Assembly (NCBI GenBank): GCA_946223375.1
Contig: CAMICU010000014.1
Span: 1-36,712 of the forward strand
Length of the DNA stretch: 36,712 nucleotides
Reading direction: 5' to 3'
From: an uncultured Stenotrophomonas sp.
Lineage (GTDB): Bacteria; Pseudomonadota; Gammaproteobacteria; Xanthomonadales; Xanthomonadaceae
A program made the position numbers and the translations under genes. A model generated the notes under the pieces. That model was not told where the DNA came from. It was given only the letters and a program-made list of their open reading frames with translations, and searched no databases. Shown here in pieces: positions 7,377 to 15,008 of this stretch; the first letter of the stretch is position 1, and the number at the start of each line of letters is the position of its first letter.

Positions 7377-8186
7377 ATGAAAGAACAACTGCGTGAGCGT
7401 TTTGCCGGCATCGACCGGCTGTACGGGGCCGGCACCATCGAGCACCTGGCCGGTTGCCGGGTGGCGGTGGTCGGCATGGGCGGGGTCGGCTCGTGGATCG
7501 TGGAGGCGCTGGCGCGCACCGCGGTCGGGCACCTGACCCTGATCGATGCCGATGACATCTGCGTGTCCAACACCAACCGCCAGCTGCCGGCGCTGGTCGG
7601 GCAGTACGGCCGCAACAAGGCGCTGGCGATGGCCGAGCGCTGCCGCGCGATCAACCCCGACATCGACGTCGACCCGGTCGAGTCGTTCCTGACCGGCACC
7701 AACATGGCGCAACTGCTGGATCGCGGTTTCGACCTGGTGATCGATGCCTGCGACAGCTTCCGGGTCAAGGTCGAGTGCATTGCCTGGTGCCGGCGGCGCA
7801 AGCTGCCGATCATCACCATCGGCGCGGCCGGTGGTCGTACCGACCCGACCCTGGTGCGGGTGCGCGATGTCTCGCGGACCGAGCATGACGCGATGATGGC
7901 GCTGATCCGCAAGAAGCTGCGCAGCGAGTTCAATTTCCCCAAGAACGCGCAGCGCTACTTCGGCGTGCCGGCGATCTACTCGCTGGAGAACGTGAAATAC
8001 CCGCAGGCCGATGGCAGCGTATGCGGGCTGCGCCCGAACCTGGGGCCGGACGAGGCGTTGAAGCTGGACTGCGGCGCCGGCCTGGGTGCGGCCACCCACA
8101 TCACCGGCGCGTTCGCGTTCGCCGCGGTGGGCAAGGCCCTGGAGATGCTGCTGAAGAAGCGCGCCAGCGCGCCGGAACAGGCCTGA
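7377..8186 (+). CDS. tcdA: tRNA threonylcarbamoyladenosine dehydratase
   Basis: 269 residues. It belongs to the ThiF/HesA/E1-like ATP-dependent family, with nucleotide-binding GMGGVGSW (33-40) and DxDxICVSNTNRQ typical of TcdA/CsdL. The C-terminal IYSLENVKYP and CGLRPN segments also fit that branch. The enzyme cyclises t6A37 to ct6A in tRNAs that read ANN codons, acting in the cytoplasm with the CsdA/CsdE sulfur system in E. coli; no csd gene is nearby. A stop codon lies in frame just upstream (7365-7367), so 7377 is the first possible ATG. Confidence 0.92.
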   Translation: MKEQLRERFAGIDRLYGAGTIEHLAGCRVAVVGMGGVGSWIVEALARTAVGHLTLIDADDICVSNTNRQLPALVGQYGRNKALAMAERCRAINPDIDVDPVESFLTGTNMAQLLDRGFDLVIDACDSFRVKVECIAWCRRRKLPIITIGAAGGRTDPTLVRVRDVSRTEHDAMMALIRKKLRSEFNFPKNAQRYFGVPAIYSLENVKYPQADGSVCGLRPNLGPDEALKLDCGAGLGAATHITGAFAFAAVGKALEMLLKKRASAPEQA

Positions 8187-8232
8187 TCACCGCTGCGGTG
8201 GGCGGGGCTGGCGCGGCGCGCCGGCCCGCGTG

Positions 8233-8994
8233 CTAGATCCCGAACAACGCCCGCGCGTTGGCGCTGGTCTGGGCCGCGATCTCGTCCACCGGCTGGCCAC
8301 GCAGTTCGGCGATGGTTGCGGCGATGGCCTGCAGCCGTGCCGGTTCGTTGCGCTGGCCGCGGATGGCGGCATCGGGCTGGTCCGGCGCATCGGTTTCCAG
8401 CAGCAGGAATTCCAGTGGCATCTGCGCCACCAGGGAGCGCAGCCGGTTGGCACGCGGATACGTGGCCGGCCCGCCGATGCCGAGCAGGAAGCCCAGTTCC
8501 CACAGCTGCCGGGCCTGCTCGGGGCTGCCCGAGAAACTGTGCACCACGCCACGCAGCCCGCCGACCCGGCGGATGCGCAGGATCACCTCGTCGACCGCAC
8601 GCCGGGCATGCACCACCAGCGGCAGCTGGAACTCGCGGGCAAGCTCGAGCTGGGCCTGGAAGTAGTGGCGCTGCTGCGTGGGGTCCAGCGCGTCGACGAA
8701 GAAATCCAGCCCGCACTCGCCGATGGCGACCGGTGCCTCGCGTTCCACCCAGTCACGCAGCTGGAGCAGGTGTTCGGGACGGTGTTCGGCCAGGAACATC
8801 GGGTGCAGCCCGTAGGCCGGGTGCAGGCCTGGCGCGGCGCGGCAGACCTGCTGGAGCTTGGGCCAGCTGGCGGCGCTGACCGCCGGCACCACCTGCGCGC
8901 CGACCCCGGCCGCCTGCGCACGTAGCAGCACCGCCTCACGGTCGACGTCGAACGCGTCAGCGTCGAGATGGCAATGGCTGTCGATCAGCTGCAC
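8233..8994 (-). CDS. TatD-family metal-dependent nuclease
   Basis: 253 residues, starting at a GTG (8994) directly before the QLIDSHCHLD family opening. Metal ligands are visible in order: HCH near residue 7-9, GECGLD near 93, VHARRA near 127, HSFSG near 151 and ETDAP near 200. TatD proteins are Mg-dependent 3'-5' exonucleases/DNases with a TIM-barrel fold. It starts 3 bases past the stop of the small membrane-protein gene on the same strand, so the two are probably one transcript. It resembles the YjjV branch as much as TatD itself, so no symbol is given. Confidence 0.9.
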   Translation of the reverse strand: MQLIDSHCHLDADAFDVDREAVLLRAQAAGVGAQVVPAVSAASWPKLQQVCRAAPGLHPAYGLHPMFLAEHRPEHLLQLRDWVEREAPVAIGECGLDFFVDALDPTQQRHYFQAQLELAREFQLPLVVHARRAVDEVILRIRRVGGLRGVVHSFSGSPEQARQLWELGFLLGIGGPATYPRANRLRSLVAQMPLEFLLLETDAPDQPDAAIRGQRNEPARLQAIAATIAELRGQPVDEIAAQTSANARALFGI

Positions 8995-8997
8995 GGC

Positions 8998-9219
8998 TCA
9001 GGGCTTGCGCGGCAGCGCCGGGGGCTCGTTGCCGGGTTGCTTGCGCCGCTTCCAGTTGGCCAGCAGCAGCGTGGCCAGGCCGAACAGGATCTCGTCGATG
9101 AACGGAATGGGATCCGGCAGCAGCGTGGTGACGAGGAACAGTCCTGCGGTGATCTTGAACAGGGTGGGGTAACGCAGCTTGCGTGCCCATTCCATAACCG
9201 GCGACAGCATCAGGCTCAT
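8998..9219 (-). CDS. Small membrane protein of unknown function (DUF6116-like)
   Basis: 73 residues, with a central hydrophobic block containing TTLLPDPIPFIDEILFGLAT and a basic C-terminal tail (KRRKQPGNEPP). The LPDPIPFIDE loop between two membrane stretches resembles a family of short conserved membrane proteins in xanthomonads; the DUF assignment is from memory and is uncertain. The start at 9219 is the first good ATG; an internal ATG at 9210 is possible. Upstream partner of the tatD-like gene. Confidence 0.7.
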   Translation of the reverse strand: MSLMLSPVMEWARKLRYPTLFKITAGLFLVTTLLPDPIPFIDEILFGLATLLLANWKRRKQPGNEPPALPRKP

Positions 9220-9373
9220 GGTGAATCCCGCGTTGTATGAATCAACAGCTGCGATATTGCGGCGGCGCGCCGGTTTTCGATAGATGGGGGCCGGGAATAC
9301 CGGCATCTGTTCAGCTTGGCCGTGCTGGAATCTCGCCACGACATCACGCGGTAGAGCCGCCAGGAGCCCCATC

Positions 9374-10198
9374 ATGAAGAGCACTACCACCACCGTTCTC
9401 GTTGCCGCCGGCGCCCTGCTGGTGGGTGGCATCGCCACGGCCGCTTTCATGCAGGGCCGCGACAAGGCGACCGTGCCGGCTGGTGCGCAGCCGCCGCTGA
9501 CCGCGCTGGACGAAGGTGCGGTGGTCGACGATGCCGCGGCGGGCAGCCAGCTGCAGGCCGGCAAGCTGGAGTACGCCGACGTGCTGAAGGTGGCGCCGGT
9601 GACCCAGAAGGAGCGGGTCTACGCCACGGTGACCGGCAGCGAGGCCATCCGCGAAACCTCCACCACCAGCACCCCGCATGAAGTCTGCCAGGACGTGGTC
9701 GTGCAGGAGCGCCTGCCCGAGCGTGACGGCAACGTCGGTGGCACGGTCGCCGGCGCGGTGATCGGCGGCCTGCTGGGCAATCAGGTGGGTGGCGGCAATG
9801 GCAAGAAAGCCGCTACCGCCGTCGGCGCGGTCGCCGGTGGCGTCATCGGCAACCAGGTCGACAAGCGTCATGTGGGCGGCCGGGTGGTGGAGCGTACCGA
9901 GCGCCAGTGCCACACCGAGCAGCGCACCGCCGAGAACAGCCGCATCACCGGTTACAACGTCAGCTACCGCAAGGCCGATGGCAGCACTGGCAGCATGCGC
10001 ATGGACAGCAAGCCGGGTGAGCGGGTGTCGCTGGGCAACAGCGACCAGACCATCGGTTACGACGTGACCTACCGCTATGACGGTCAGGAAAAGACCGTGC
10101 GGATGGACAACCGTCCGGGCAGCGATCGCCTGCCGGTGCTGGACGGCCAGGTCGTGACCCAGACCGCCGCGGTCGATGGCGGCAGCCGCCGCCAGTAA
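9374..10198 (+). CDS. Glycine-zipper 2TM domain protein
   Basis: 274 residues from the ATG at 9374, with AGGAG 7 bases upstream. One N-terminal hydrophobic segment (about 7-27) is a signal or anchor. The glycine zipper (VGGTVAGAVIGGLLGNQVG ... AVGAVAGGVIGNQV, about 120-155) follows a region with CQDVVVQERLPER. The C-terminal part has two repeated units, ITGYNVSYRKADG and TIGYDVTYRYDGQ, each followed by RMD and a Gly-rich turn. This layout is common in xanthomonad envelope proteins. Exact role unknown; probably cell-envelope integrity. Confidence 0.85.
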   Translation: MKSTTTTVLVAAGALLVGGIATAAFMQGRDKATVPAGAQPPLTALDEGAVVDDAAAGSQLQAGKLEYADVLKVAPVTQKERVYATVTGSEAIRETSTTSTPHEVCQDVVVQERLPERDGNVGGTVAGAVIGGLLGNQVGGGNGKKAATAVGAVAGGVIGNQVDKRHVGGRVVERTERQCHTEQRTAENSRITGYNVSYRKADGSTGSMRMDSKPGERVSLGNSDQTIGYDVTYRYDGQEKTVRMDNRPGSDRLPVLDGQVVTQTAAVDGGSRRQ

Positions 10199-10224
10199 CC
10201 GGCCGTTGCAGACAGGCGTATGGA

Positions 10225-10250
10225 AGAAGGCCGGCGTATGCCGGCCTTCT
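10225..10250. terminator. Hairpin after the glycine-zipper gene
   Basis: Perfect 11-bp stem AGAAGGCCGGC / GCCGGCCTTCT with loop GTAT, 27 bases after the stop. No clear T run follows, so efficiency is uncertain. Confidence 0.6.
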
Positions 10251-10367
10251 GCGTTCGGGCGGTGGCCTGGCGGTGGCGGTGTGCCGCCGTGCCGGCAAGC
10301 TGGGACTGCCGGCAAGCGCTGCCGGCGGCGGTGGTAGCGTGGCGGTACCTGTGACCCGGAGCCGAAC

Positions 10368-10907
10368 ATGAGCATCTTCGACCTGCGCCTGGAAACCGAG
10401 CGGCTGCTGCTGCGGCCGCCGACGCGCGAGGACTTCGAGGCATTTGCCGCCTTCTGCGCCGATCCGGTGGTGATGCAGCACCTGGGCGGGGTGCAGCCCA
10501 AGCCGGTGGCCTGGCGCAGCCTGGCGGGCCTGGTCGGCAGCTGGCAGCTGCTCGGTTACTCGATGTTCTCGGTGATCGAGAAAAGCAGTGGTCGCTGGGT
10601 GGGGCGGGTCGGGCCATGGCAGCCATACGGGTGGCCGGGCACCGAGGTTGGCTGGAGCATCGCCGCGCCGTTCTGGGGGCGCGGCTACGCACCGGAGGCC
10701 GCGCGTGCGGCCATCGACTGGGCGTTCGATGCGCTGGGCTGGGAGGAGGTGATCCATACGATCGCGGCGGACAACACCAACTCGCAGGTGGTGGCGCGCA
10801 AGCTCGGGTCGGGCCTGCTGCGCACGGCCCGGTTGCCGCCGCCGCATGAAGTGCCGGTGGAGGTGTGGGGGCAGTCACGGCAGCAGTGGCGGGCGCTGCA
10901 TGGATGA
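10368..10907 (+). CDS. GNAT-family N-acetyltransferase (RimJ/RimL type)
   Basis: 179 residues. Opens with LETERLLLRPPTREDFEAF, the usual RimJ/RimL start. The acetyl-CoA-binding motif A is EVGWSIAAPFWGRGYAPEAA (pyrophosphate loop W-G-R-G-Y-A near residue 103), followed by ADNTNSQVVARKLG, the common motif B region. Expected to transfer acetyl from acetyl-CoA to an amine such as a ribosomal protein N-terminus or a small molecule; target unknown. Flanked by unrelated genes. Confidence 0.88.
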   Translation: MSIFDLRLETERLLLRPPTREDFEAFAAFCADPVVMQHLGGVQPKPVAWRSLAGLVGSWQLLGYSMFSVIEKSSGRWVGRVGPWQPYGWPGTEVGWSIAAPFWGRGYAPEAARAAIDWAFDALGWEEVIHTIAADNTNSQVVARKLGSGLLRTARLPPPHEVPVEVWGQSRQQWRALHG

Positions 10908-11045
10908 AGCGCCGCGCGGGCGTGCGGTGAAGTGAGGTGAGGTGAGATAAAAAGCTTTGCTGCGGTTGCAGCTTTACCGCGGGCCCGGGTTTCCGGTCAG
11001 ATGCCGGAGTCGTCCGCCCGTCAGGCGGACAGGAGCAGCAGGGCT

Positions 11046-11705
11046 GTGAGCGAACCGGGTGCGGGATTGAGGGTGTACGGCATGTCCAGCTCGGGCAACT
11101 GCCACAAGGTGCGATTGTTGCTGGAGCAGCTTGGCACGCGTTATGACTGGACCGAGGTGGACAGCGCCGGCGGCCAGACCCGCACTCCGGAATTCCTGGC
11201 GATGAATCCCAACGGCAAGGTGCCGCTGGTGCGCCGCGGCGACGGCCGCGTGCTGGTCGAATCCAACGCGATCCTGTTCTGGCTGGCCGAGGGCACGCCG
11301 TTCCTGCCGGCCGATGGCTGGCAGCGGGCGCAGGCGTTGTCGTGGATGTTCTTCGAGCAGTACAGCCATGAGCCATGCATCGCGGTGGCGCGCTTCATCT
11401 GTGGCTGGACCGCGCCGGATTCCCCGCGCCGGGCCGAGCTGCCGGCGCTGCGCGCACGCGGCCAGCAGGCACTGGCGGTGATGGAGCGGCACCTGGCGAG
11501 GCATGCCTGGTTCACCGGCCCGGCCTATGGCATCGCCGATATCGCCTTGTTCGCCTATACCGCCGTGGCCGATGACGGCGGCATCGCGCTGGAGGGCTAT
11601 CCGGCAATCGCCCGCTGGCTGCAGGCGGTGCGGACGCAGCCGGGCTTCGTCGCCATGCCAGCACCTTCGGCCGACGCGCAGGCCCGCATCGACGCATCGC
11701 GCTGA
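11046..11705 (+). CDS. Glutathione S-transferase family protein (second)
   Basis: 219 residues if started at the GTG at 11046, which has AGGAG at 11031-11035; the thioredoxin fold itself begins at LRVYGMSSSGNC about 8 residues later. Features: SSGNCHKVRLLLE (putative catalytic Ser/Cys region), the cis-proline NPNGKVPLV and the glutathione-binding E-S in VLVESNAI. The C-terminal helical domain has YGIADIALF. Only 38 bases separate it from the E1 dehydrogenase gene, so read-through is likely. It is not close in sequence to the GST at 1109. Confidence 0.87.
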   Translation: MSEPGAGLRVYGMSSSGNCHKVRLLLEQLGTRYDWTEVDSAGGQTRTPEFLAMNPNGKVPLVRRGDGRVLVESNAILFWLAEGTPFLPADGWQRAQALSWMFFEQYSHEPCIAVARFICGWTAPDSPRRAELPALRARGQQALAVMERHLARHAWFTGPAYGIADIALFAYTAVADDGGIALEGYPAIARWLQAVRTQPGFVAMPAPSADAQARIDASR

Positions 11706-11743
11706 CCCTTTCCGTTCATCCGCACTTCGTGGAGCCCGTCTGC

Positions 11744-14014
11744 ATGTTCGCCCGTGTACCGAATCCCATCCCGGCCCGCATGAAGGGCCTGAACCGCGCC
11801 GAGATCTGTGACACCAACTTCATCGAATTCGTCGGCGCGCTGGGCGCCGCGCCAGCGACGCACCCGCAGGACGACGCGCCGGTGCTGCCCGGCAGCGCAC
11901 TGGACGCCAAGGGCTTCATCGCGCTGTTCACCTCGCAGCTGATCAGCCGCCACCTGGACCTGATGGCGCGGGTGCTGCGCGTGCAGAACAAGGTCTTCTA
12001 CACGATCGGCTCGTCCGGCCATGAAGGCAACGCGATGGTCGCCCGGGCCGCCCGGCATACCGATCCGGCGTTCCTGCATTACCGCTCCGGCGGCTTCATG
12101 GCCGAACGTTTCAACAAGCTGCCGGGCATGGACCCGGTGATGGATTCGGCACTGTCCTTCGCCGCCAGCAAGGACGACCCGGCCAGCGGTGGGCGCCACA
12201 AGGTATGGGGCAGCAAGCCGTTGTGGGTGCTGCCGCAGACCTCGACCATTGCCTCGCACCTGCCCAAGGCACTGGGTACGGCGATGGCGATCGAGGCCGG
12301 CCGGCGGCTCGGCCATGCGCTGCCGATCCCCGAGGACAGCATCACGATCTGTTCCTTCGGTGATGCCTCGGCCAATCATGCGACCGCGCAGACCGCCTTC
12401 AACGCCGCGGCCTGGAGCAGCTTCCAGAAGCTGCCGGCGCCGGTGTTGTTCGTCTGCGAGGACAACGGCATCGGCATCTCGGTGAAAACACCGGAGGGCT
12501 GGATCGGCGAGAGCTTCCGCAACCGCCCGGGGCTGGACTATTTCCACGCCGACGGCCTGGACCTGGCCAACGGCTATGCCGACGTGCAGCGGGCGGTCGA
12601 GCATTGCCGGCGCACGCGCCGGCCGACCTTCCTGCATCTGCGCACGACGCGGCTGATGGGCCATGCCGGCACCGACTTCGAGATCGAATGGCGGGCGCTG
12701 GAGGAGCTGTGCGCGGTCGAGGCGGGCGACCCGCTGCTGCGCTCGGCGCAGATCGCGGTCGAGTCCGGCCTGATGAGCAGGGAGGCTGTGCTGGCCTTGT
12801 ACGAAGACACCCGCAGGCGCTGTTTCGCCGCGGCCGAGGCGGCCGACCAGCGGCCGCGGCTGCAGGCGTTGCAGGAGGTGATGGCGCCGCTGGCGCCGCA
12901 TACCCCGGCCGCGGTGCAGGCGGAGGCGGCGCGTGCCGATTTCGGCGAGCGTCGCCTGCAGGTGTTCGGCAGCGACGCCGCGCTGCCGGAACACCAGCCG
13001 CCGAAGCATCTGGCCATCCAGATCAACCAGGCCCTGCATGACCTGTTCTGCAAGTACCCCGAGACGCTGCTGTTCGGCGAGGACGTCGCCCAGAAGGGGG
13101 GCGTCTACACCTTGACCAAGGGCCTGCAGAAGGCATTCGGGCCACGCCGCGTGTTCAACACGCTGCTGGACGAGACGATGATCCTGGGCATGGCGCAGGG
13201 TTTCGCCAACATGGGCATGCTGCCGTTGCCGGAGATCCAGTACCTGGCCTATCTGCACAACGCGATCGACCAGGTACGCGGCGAAGCGTGTTCGCTGCAG
13301 TTCTTCTCCAATGACCAGTACCGCAACCCGATGCTGATCCGCATCGCCGGGCTGGGCTACCAGAAGGGCTTCGGTGGCCACTTCCACAACGACAACTCGA
13401 TCACCGCCATCCGCGACATCCCCGGGCTGGTGGTGGGCTGCCCCTCACGCGGCGACGACGCCGCGGCGATGCTGCGCACGTTGGCCGCGCTGGCGAAGGT
13501 GGATGGCCGGGTCTGCATCTTCCTGGAGCCGATCGCGCTGTACATGACCAAGGACCTGCATGAGGCCGGTGACGGCCAATGGCTGTTCCCGTACCCGGCG
13601 CCGGACCAGGCGCTGGTGTTGGGCGAAGGGCGCGTATACGGGCAGGGCAACGAGGACCTGGTGATCTTCACCTATGGCAACGGCGTGCCGATGAGCCTGC
13701 GCGCGGCGCGCACCATCGAGCAGACCCACGGCTGGAAGGTGCGGGTGCTCGACCTGCGCTGGCTGGTGCCGCTCAACGCGGACTGGATCGGCGCGCAGGC
13801 GCAGGGAGCGAAGCGGATCGTAGTGGTCGACGAGGGGCGCCACAGCGCTGGCGTGGGCGAGGGGGTGATCACCGCGCTGGTCGAGGCAGGCCTGGGCCAT
13901 GTGCCGCTGCAGCGGGTGTGCGGCGCCGATACCTACACGCCACTGGCCGGGGCGGCGCTGCTGGTGCTGCCCGGTGATGCGGATATCGTGGCGGCCGCGC
14001 AGGCACTGGCCTGA
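11744..14014 (+). CDS. Fused alpha-beta E1 component of a 2-oxoacid dehydrogenase
   Basis: 756 residues. The N-terminal half is E1-alpha with the thiamine-diphosphate signature GDAS (206-209) to CEDNGIGIS (about 238-246). The C-terminal half from about residue 420 is a transketolase-like E1-beta with LLFGEDVAQKGGVY, LDETMILGMAQGFANMG, and the C-terminal domain ending AAAQALA. The family decarboxylates branched-chain 2-oxoacids or pyruvate and passes the acyl group to a lipoyl E2; the beta half resembles branched-chain (BkdA2-type) proteins. No E2, E3 or regulator gene is in the window. ATG 11744 chosen over GTG 11729, because GGAG at 11731-11734 is the ribosome site for the ATG. Confidence 0.88.
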   Translation: MFARVPNPIPARMKGLNRAEICDTNFIEFVGALGAAPATHPQDDAPVLPGSALDAKGFIALFTSQLISRHLDLMARVLRVQNKVFYTIGSSGHEGNAMVARAARHTDPAFLHYRSGGFMAERFNKLPGMDPVMDSALSFAASKDDPASGGRHKVWGSKPLWVLPQTSTIASHLPKALGTAMAIEAGRRLGHALPIPEDSITICSFGDASANHATAQTAFNAAAWSSFQKLPAPVLFVCEDNGIGISVKTPEGWIGESFRNRPGLDYFHADGLDLANGYADVQRAVEHCRRTRRPTFLHLRTTRLMGHAGTDFEIEWRALEELCAVEAGDPLLRSAQIAVESGLMSREAVLALYEDTRRRCFAAAEAADQRPRLQALQEVMAPLAPHTPAAVQAEAARADFGERRLQVFGSDAALPEHQPPKHLAIQINQALHDLFCKYPETLLFGEDVAQKGGVYTLTKGLQKAFGPRRVFNTLLDETMILGMAQGFANMGMLPLPEIQYLAYLHNAIDQVRGEACSLQFFSNDQYRNPMLIRIAGLGYQKGFGGHFHNDNSITAIRDIPGLVVGCPSRGDDAAAMLRTLAALAKVDGRVCIFLEPIALYMTKDLHEAGDGQWLFPYPAPDQALVLGEGRVYGQGNEDLVIFTYGNGVPMSLRAARTIEQTHGWKVRVLDLRWLVPLNADWIGAQAQGAKRIVVVDEGRHSAGVGEGVITALVEAGLGHVPLQRVCGADTYTPLAGAALLVLPGDADIVAAAQALA

Positions 14015-14200
14015 GGGGTGTGCCCGGGCGGGGGCGTGGCCGGTGTGTGCGTGGCGGGCGGCAGCGGGCAACGCCGCACTGACGGGTGTCGCCGTGCCCG
14101 CGTACGCCACGCCGGTGCGTACCGGGCAACCGCGCCGCTCTTCACTTTCCGCGAAGCCCCGCGTGGCTAGCCTGAGCGCACCATCCGCAATGAGGTCGTC

Positions 14201-14758
14201 ATGAGCCAGTACAAGATCGCGGTTTTCGTCGGCAGTCTGCGCAAGGATTCGATCAACCGGCGGCTGGCGCTGGCGCTGGAGAAGCTGGCCGCGGGGCGGG
14301 CGAGCTTCGAGTACATCCAGATCGGCGACATCCCGCTGTACAACCAGGACCACGACAGCCAGTTCCCGGCGCAGGGCACGCGCATGAAGAACCAGATCCG
14401 TGCGGCCGATGCGGTGCTGTTCGTGACCCCCGAGTACAACCGCTCGATCCCGGGCGTGCTGAAGAATGCGATCGACACCGCGTCGCGCCCGTATGGCGAC
14501 AACGCCTTCGACGGCAAGCCGGCCGCGGTGACCGGAGCCTCGATCGGGGCGATCGGCAGTGCGCTGGCCCAGCAGCACCTGCGCAACGTGCTGGTATTCG
14601 TGAACCTGGCGGTGCTGGCCCAGCCGGAGGCCTTCCTGCACTTCAGGGAAGGCCTGATCGAGGCCGATGGCACGATCACCAACGAGGGCACGCAGAAGTT
14701 CCTGCAGGGCTTCGTGGATCGTTTCCTGGACTGGATCCAGACCCACCACAAGGGCTGA
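14201..14758 (+). CDS. NADPH-dependent FMN reductase (chromate/quinone reductase type)
   Basis: 185 residues, a flavodoxin-like fold. FMN phosphate loop GSLRKDSINRRLA (11-23) and the family hallmark PEYNRSIPGVLKNAID (about 87-102), then GASIGAIGSALAQ. Closest in pattern to E. coli ChrR (YieF), which reduces quinones and chromate and limits oxidative stress. Preceded by a possible TAGCCT -10 at 14165 and AGG close to the ATG. The symbol is withheld because several paralogous reductases share these motifs. Confidence 0.9.
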   Translation: MSQYKIAVFVGSLRKDSINRRLALALEKLAAGRASFEYIQIGDIPLYNQDHDSQFPAQGTRMKNQIRAADAVLFVTPEYNRSIPGVLKNAIDTASRPYGDNAFDGKPAAVTGASIGAIGSALAQQHLRNVLVFVNLAVLAQPEAFLHFREGLIEADGTITNEGTQKFLQGFVDRFLDWIQTHHKG

Positions 14759-14817
14759 GCCGCAGCCAGCGGCGGGCCGTAGCGGTCAGCGCCCGGCGCC
14801 TCCCGGGCCCGGCACTC

Positions 14818-14854
14818 TGCGATAATCCATGCCCCGGCGCCGCAACGGCGCCGG
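14818..14854 (+). promoter_or_regulatory. Extended -10 promoter and 5' hairpin ahead of dnaB
   Basis: TGCGATAAT at 14818-14826 reads as an extended -10 (TG-N-GATAAT). Transcription would start near 14833, right at a perfect 9-bp hairpin (CCGGCGCCG, loop CAA, CGGCGCCGG, 14834-14854). The hairpin may be the dnaB leader or the terminator of the reductase gene that ends at 14758; it has only a short T run after it (CTTTCT). Confidence 0.4.
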
Positions 14855-14914
14855 ACGCGTCTTTCTGTATGGCCGCCCAATCGGCACCGCCTGTATCGCC
14901 GGGCAGGGCTGGAA

Positions 14915-14934
14915 TTGTGGACAGGTTATCCACA
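14915..14934 (+). promoter_or_regulatory. DnaA box pair in the dnaB leader
   Basis: TTATCCACA at 14926-14934 is a perfect match to the DnaA-box consensus TTATNCACA. Facing it at 14916-14924 is TGTGGACAG, 7 of 9 to the reverse box TGTGGATAA. The arms TGTGGA and TCCACA are also an inverted repeat that could form a hairpin. The pair lies 75-93 bases before the dnaB ATG. Confidence 0.6.
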
Positions 14935-15008
14935 GAGTTGTCCGTACCCCGGTGGCCGACGCCCACCTACCATGGCCGCACGGCCTTACCGCAGGAAATA
15001 CGCTTTTC

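Noticed and set aside
10929..10976. GTGAG triplet repeat and AAAGCT/AGCTTT inverted repeat after the acetyltransferase gene
   Set aside because: The repeat is only three short units and the inverted repeat has poor pairing inside; no functional claim is supported.
11597..13387. 596-codon minus-strand frame opposite the E1 gene
   Set aside because: Shadow of the E1 gene; no domain, and rich in Gln/Arg/His as expected from antisense reading.
14829..15008. 60-residue N-terminal extension of DnaB
   Set aside because: This part holds the leader hairpin and DnaA boxes, has no DnaB similarity, and the 15009 ATG gives the normal protein length.
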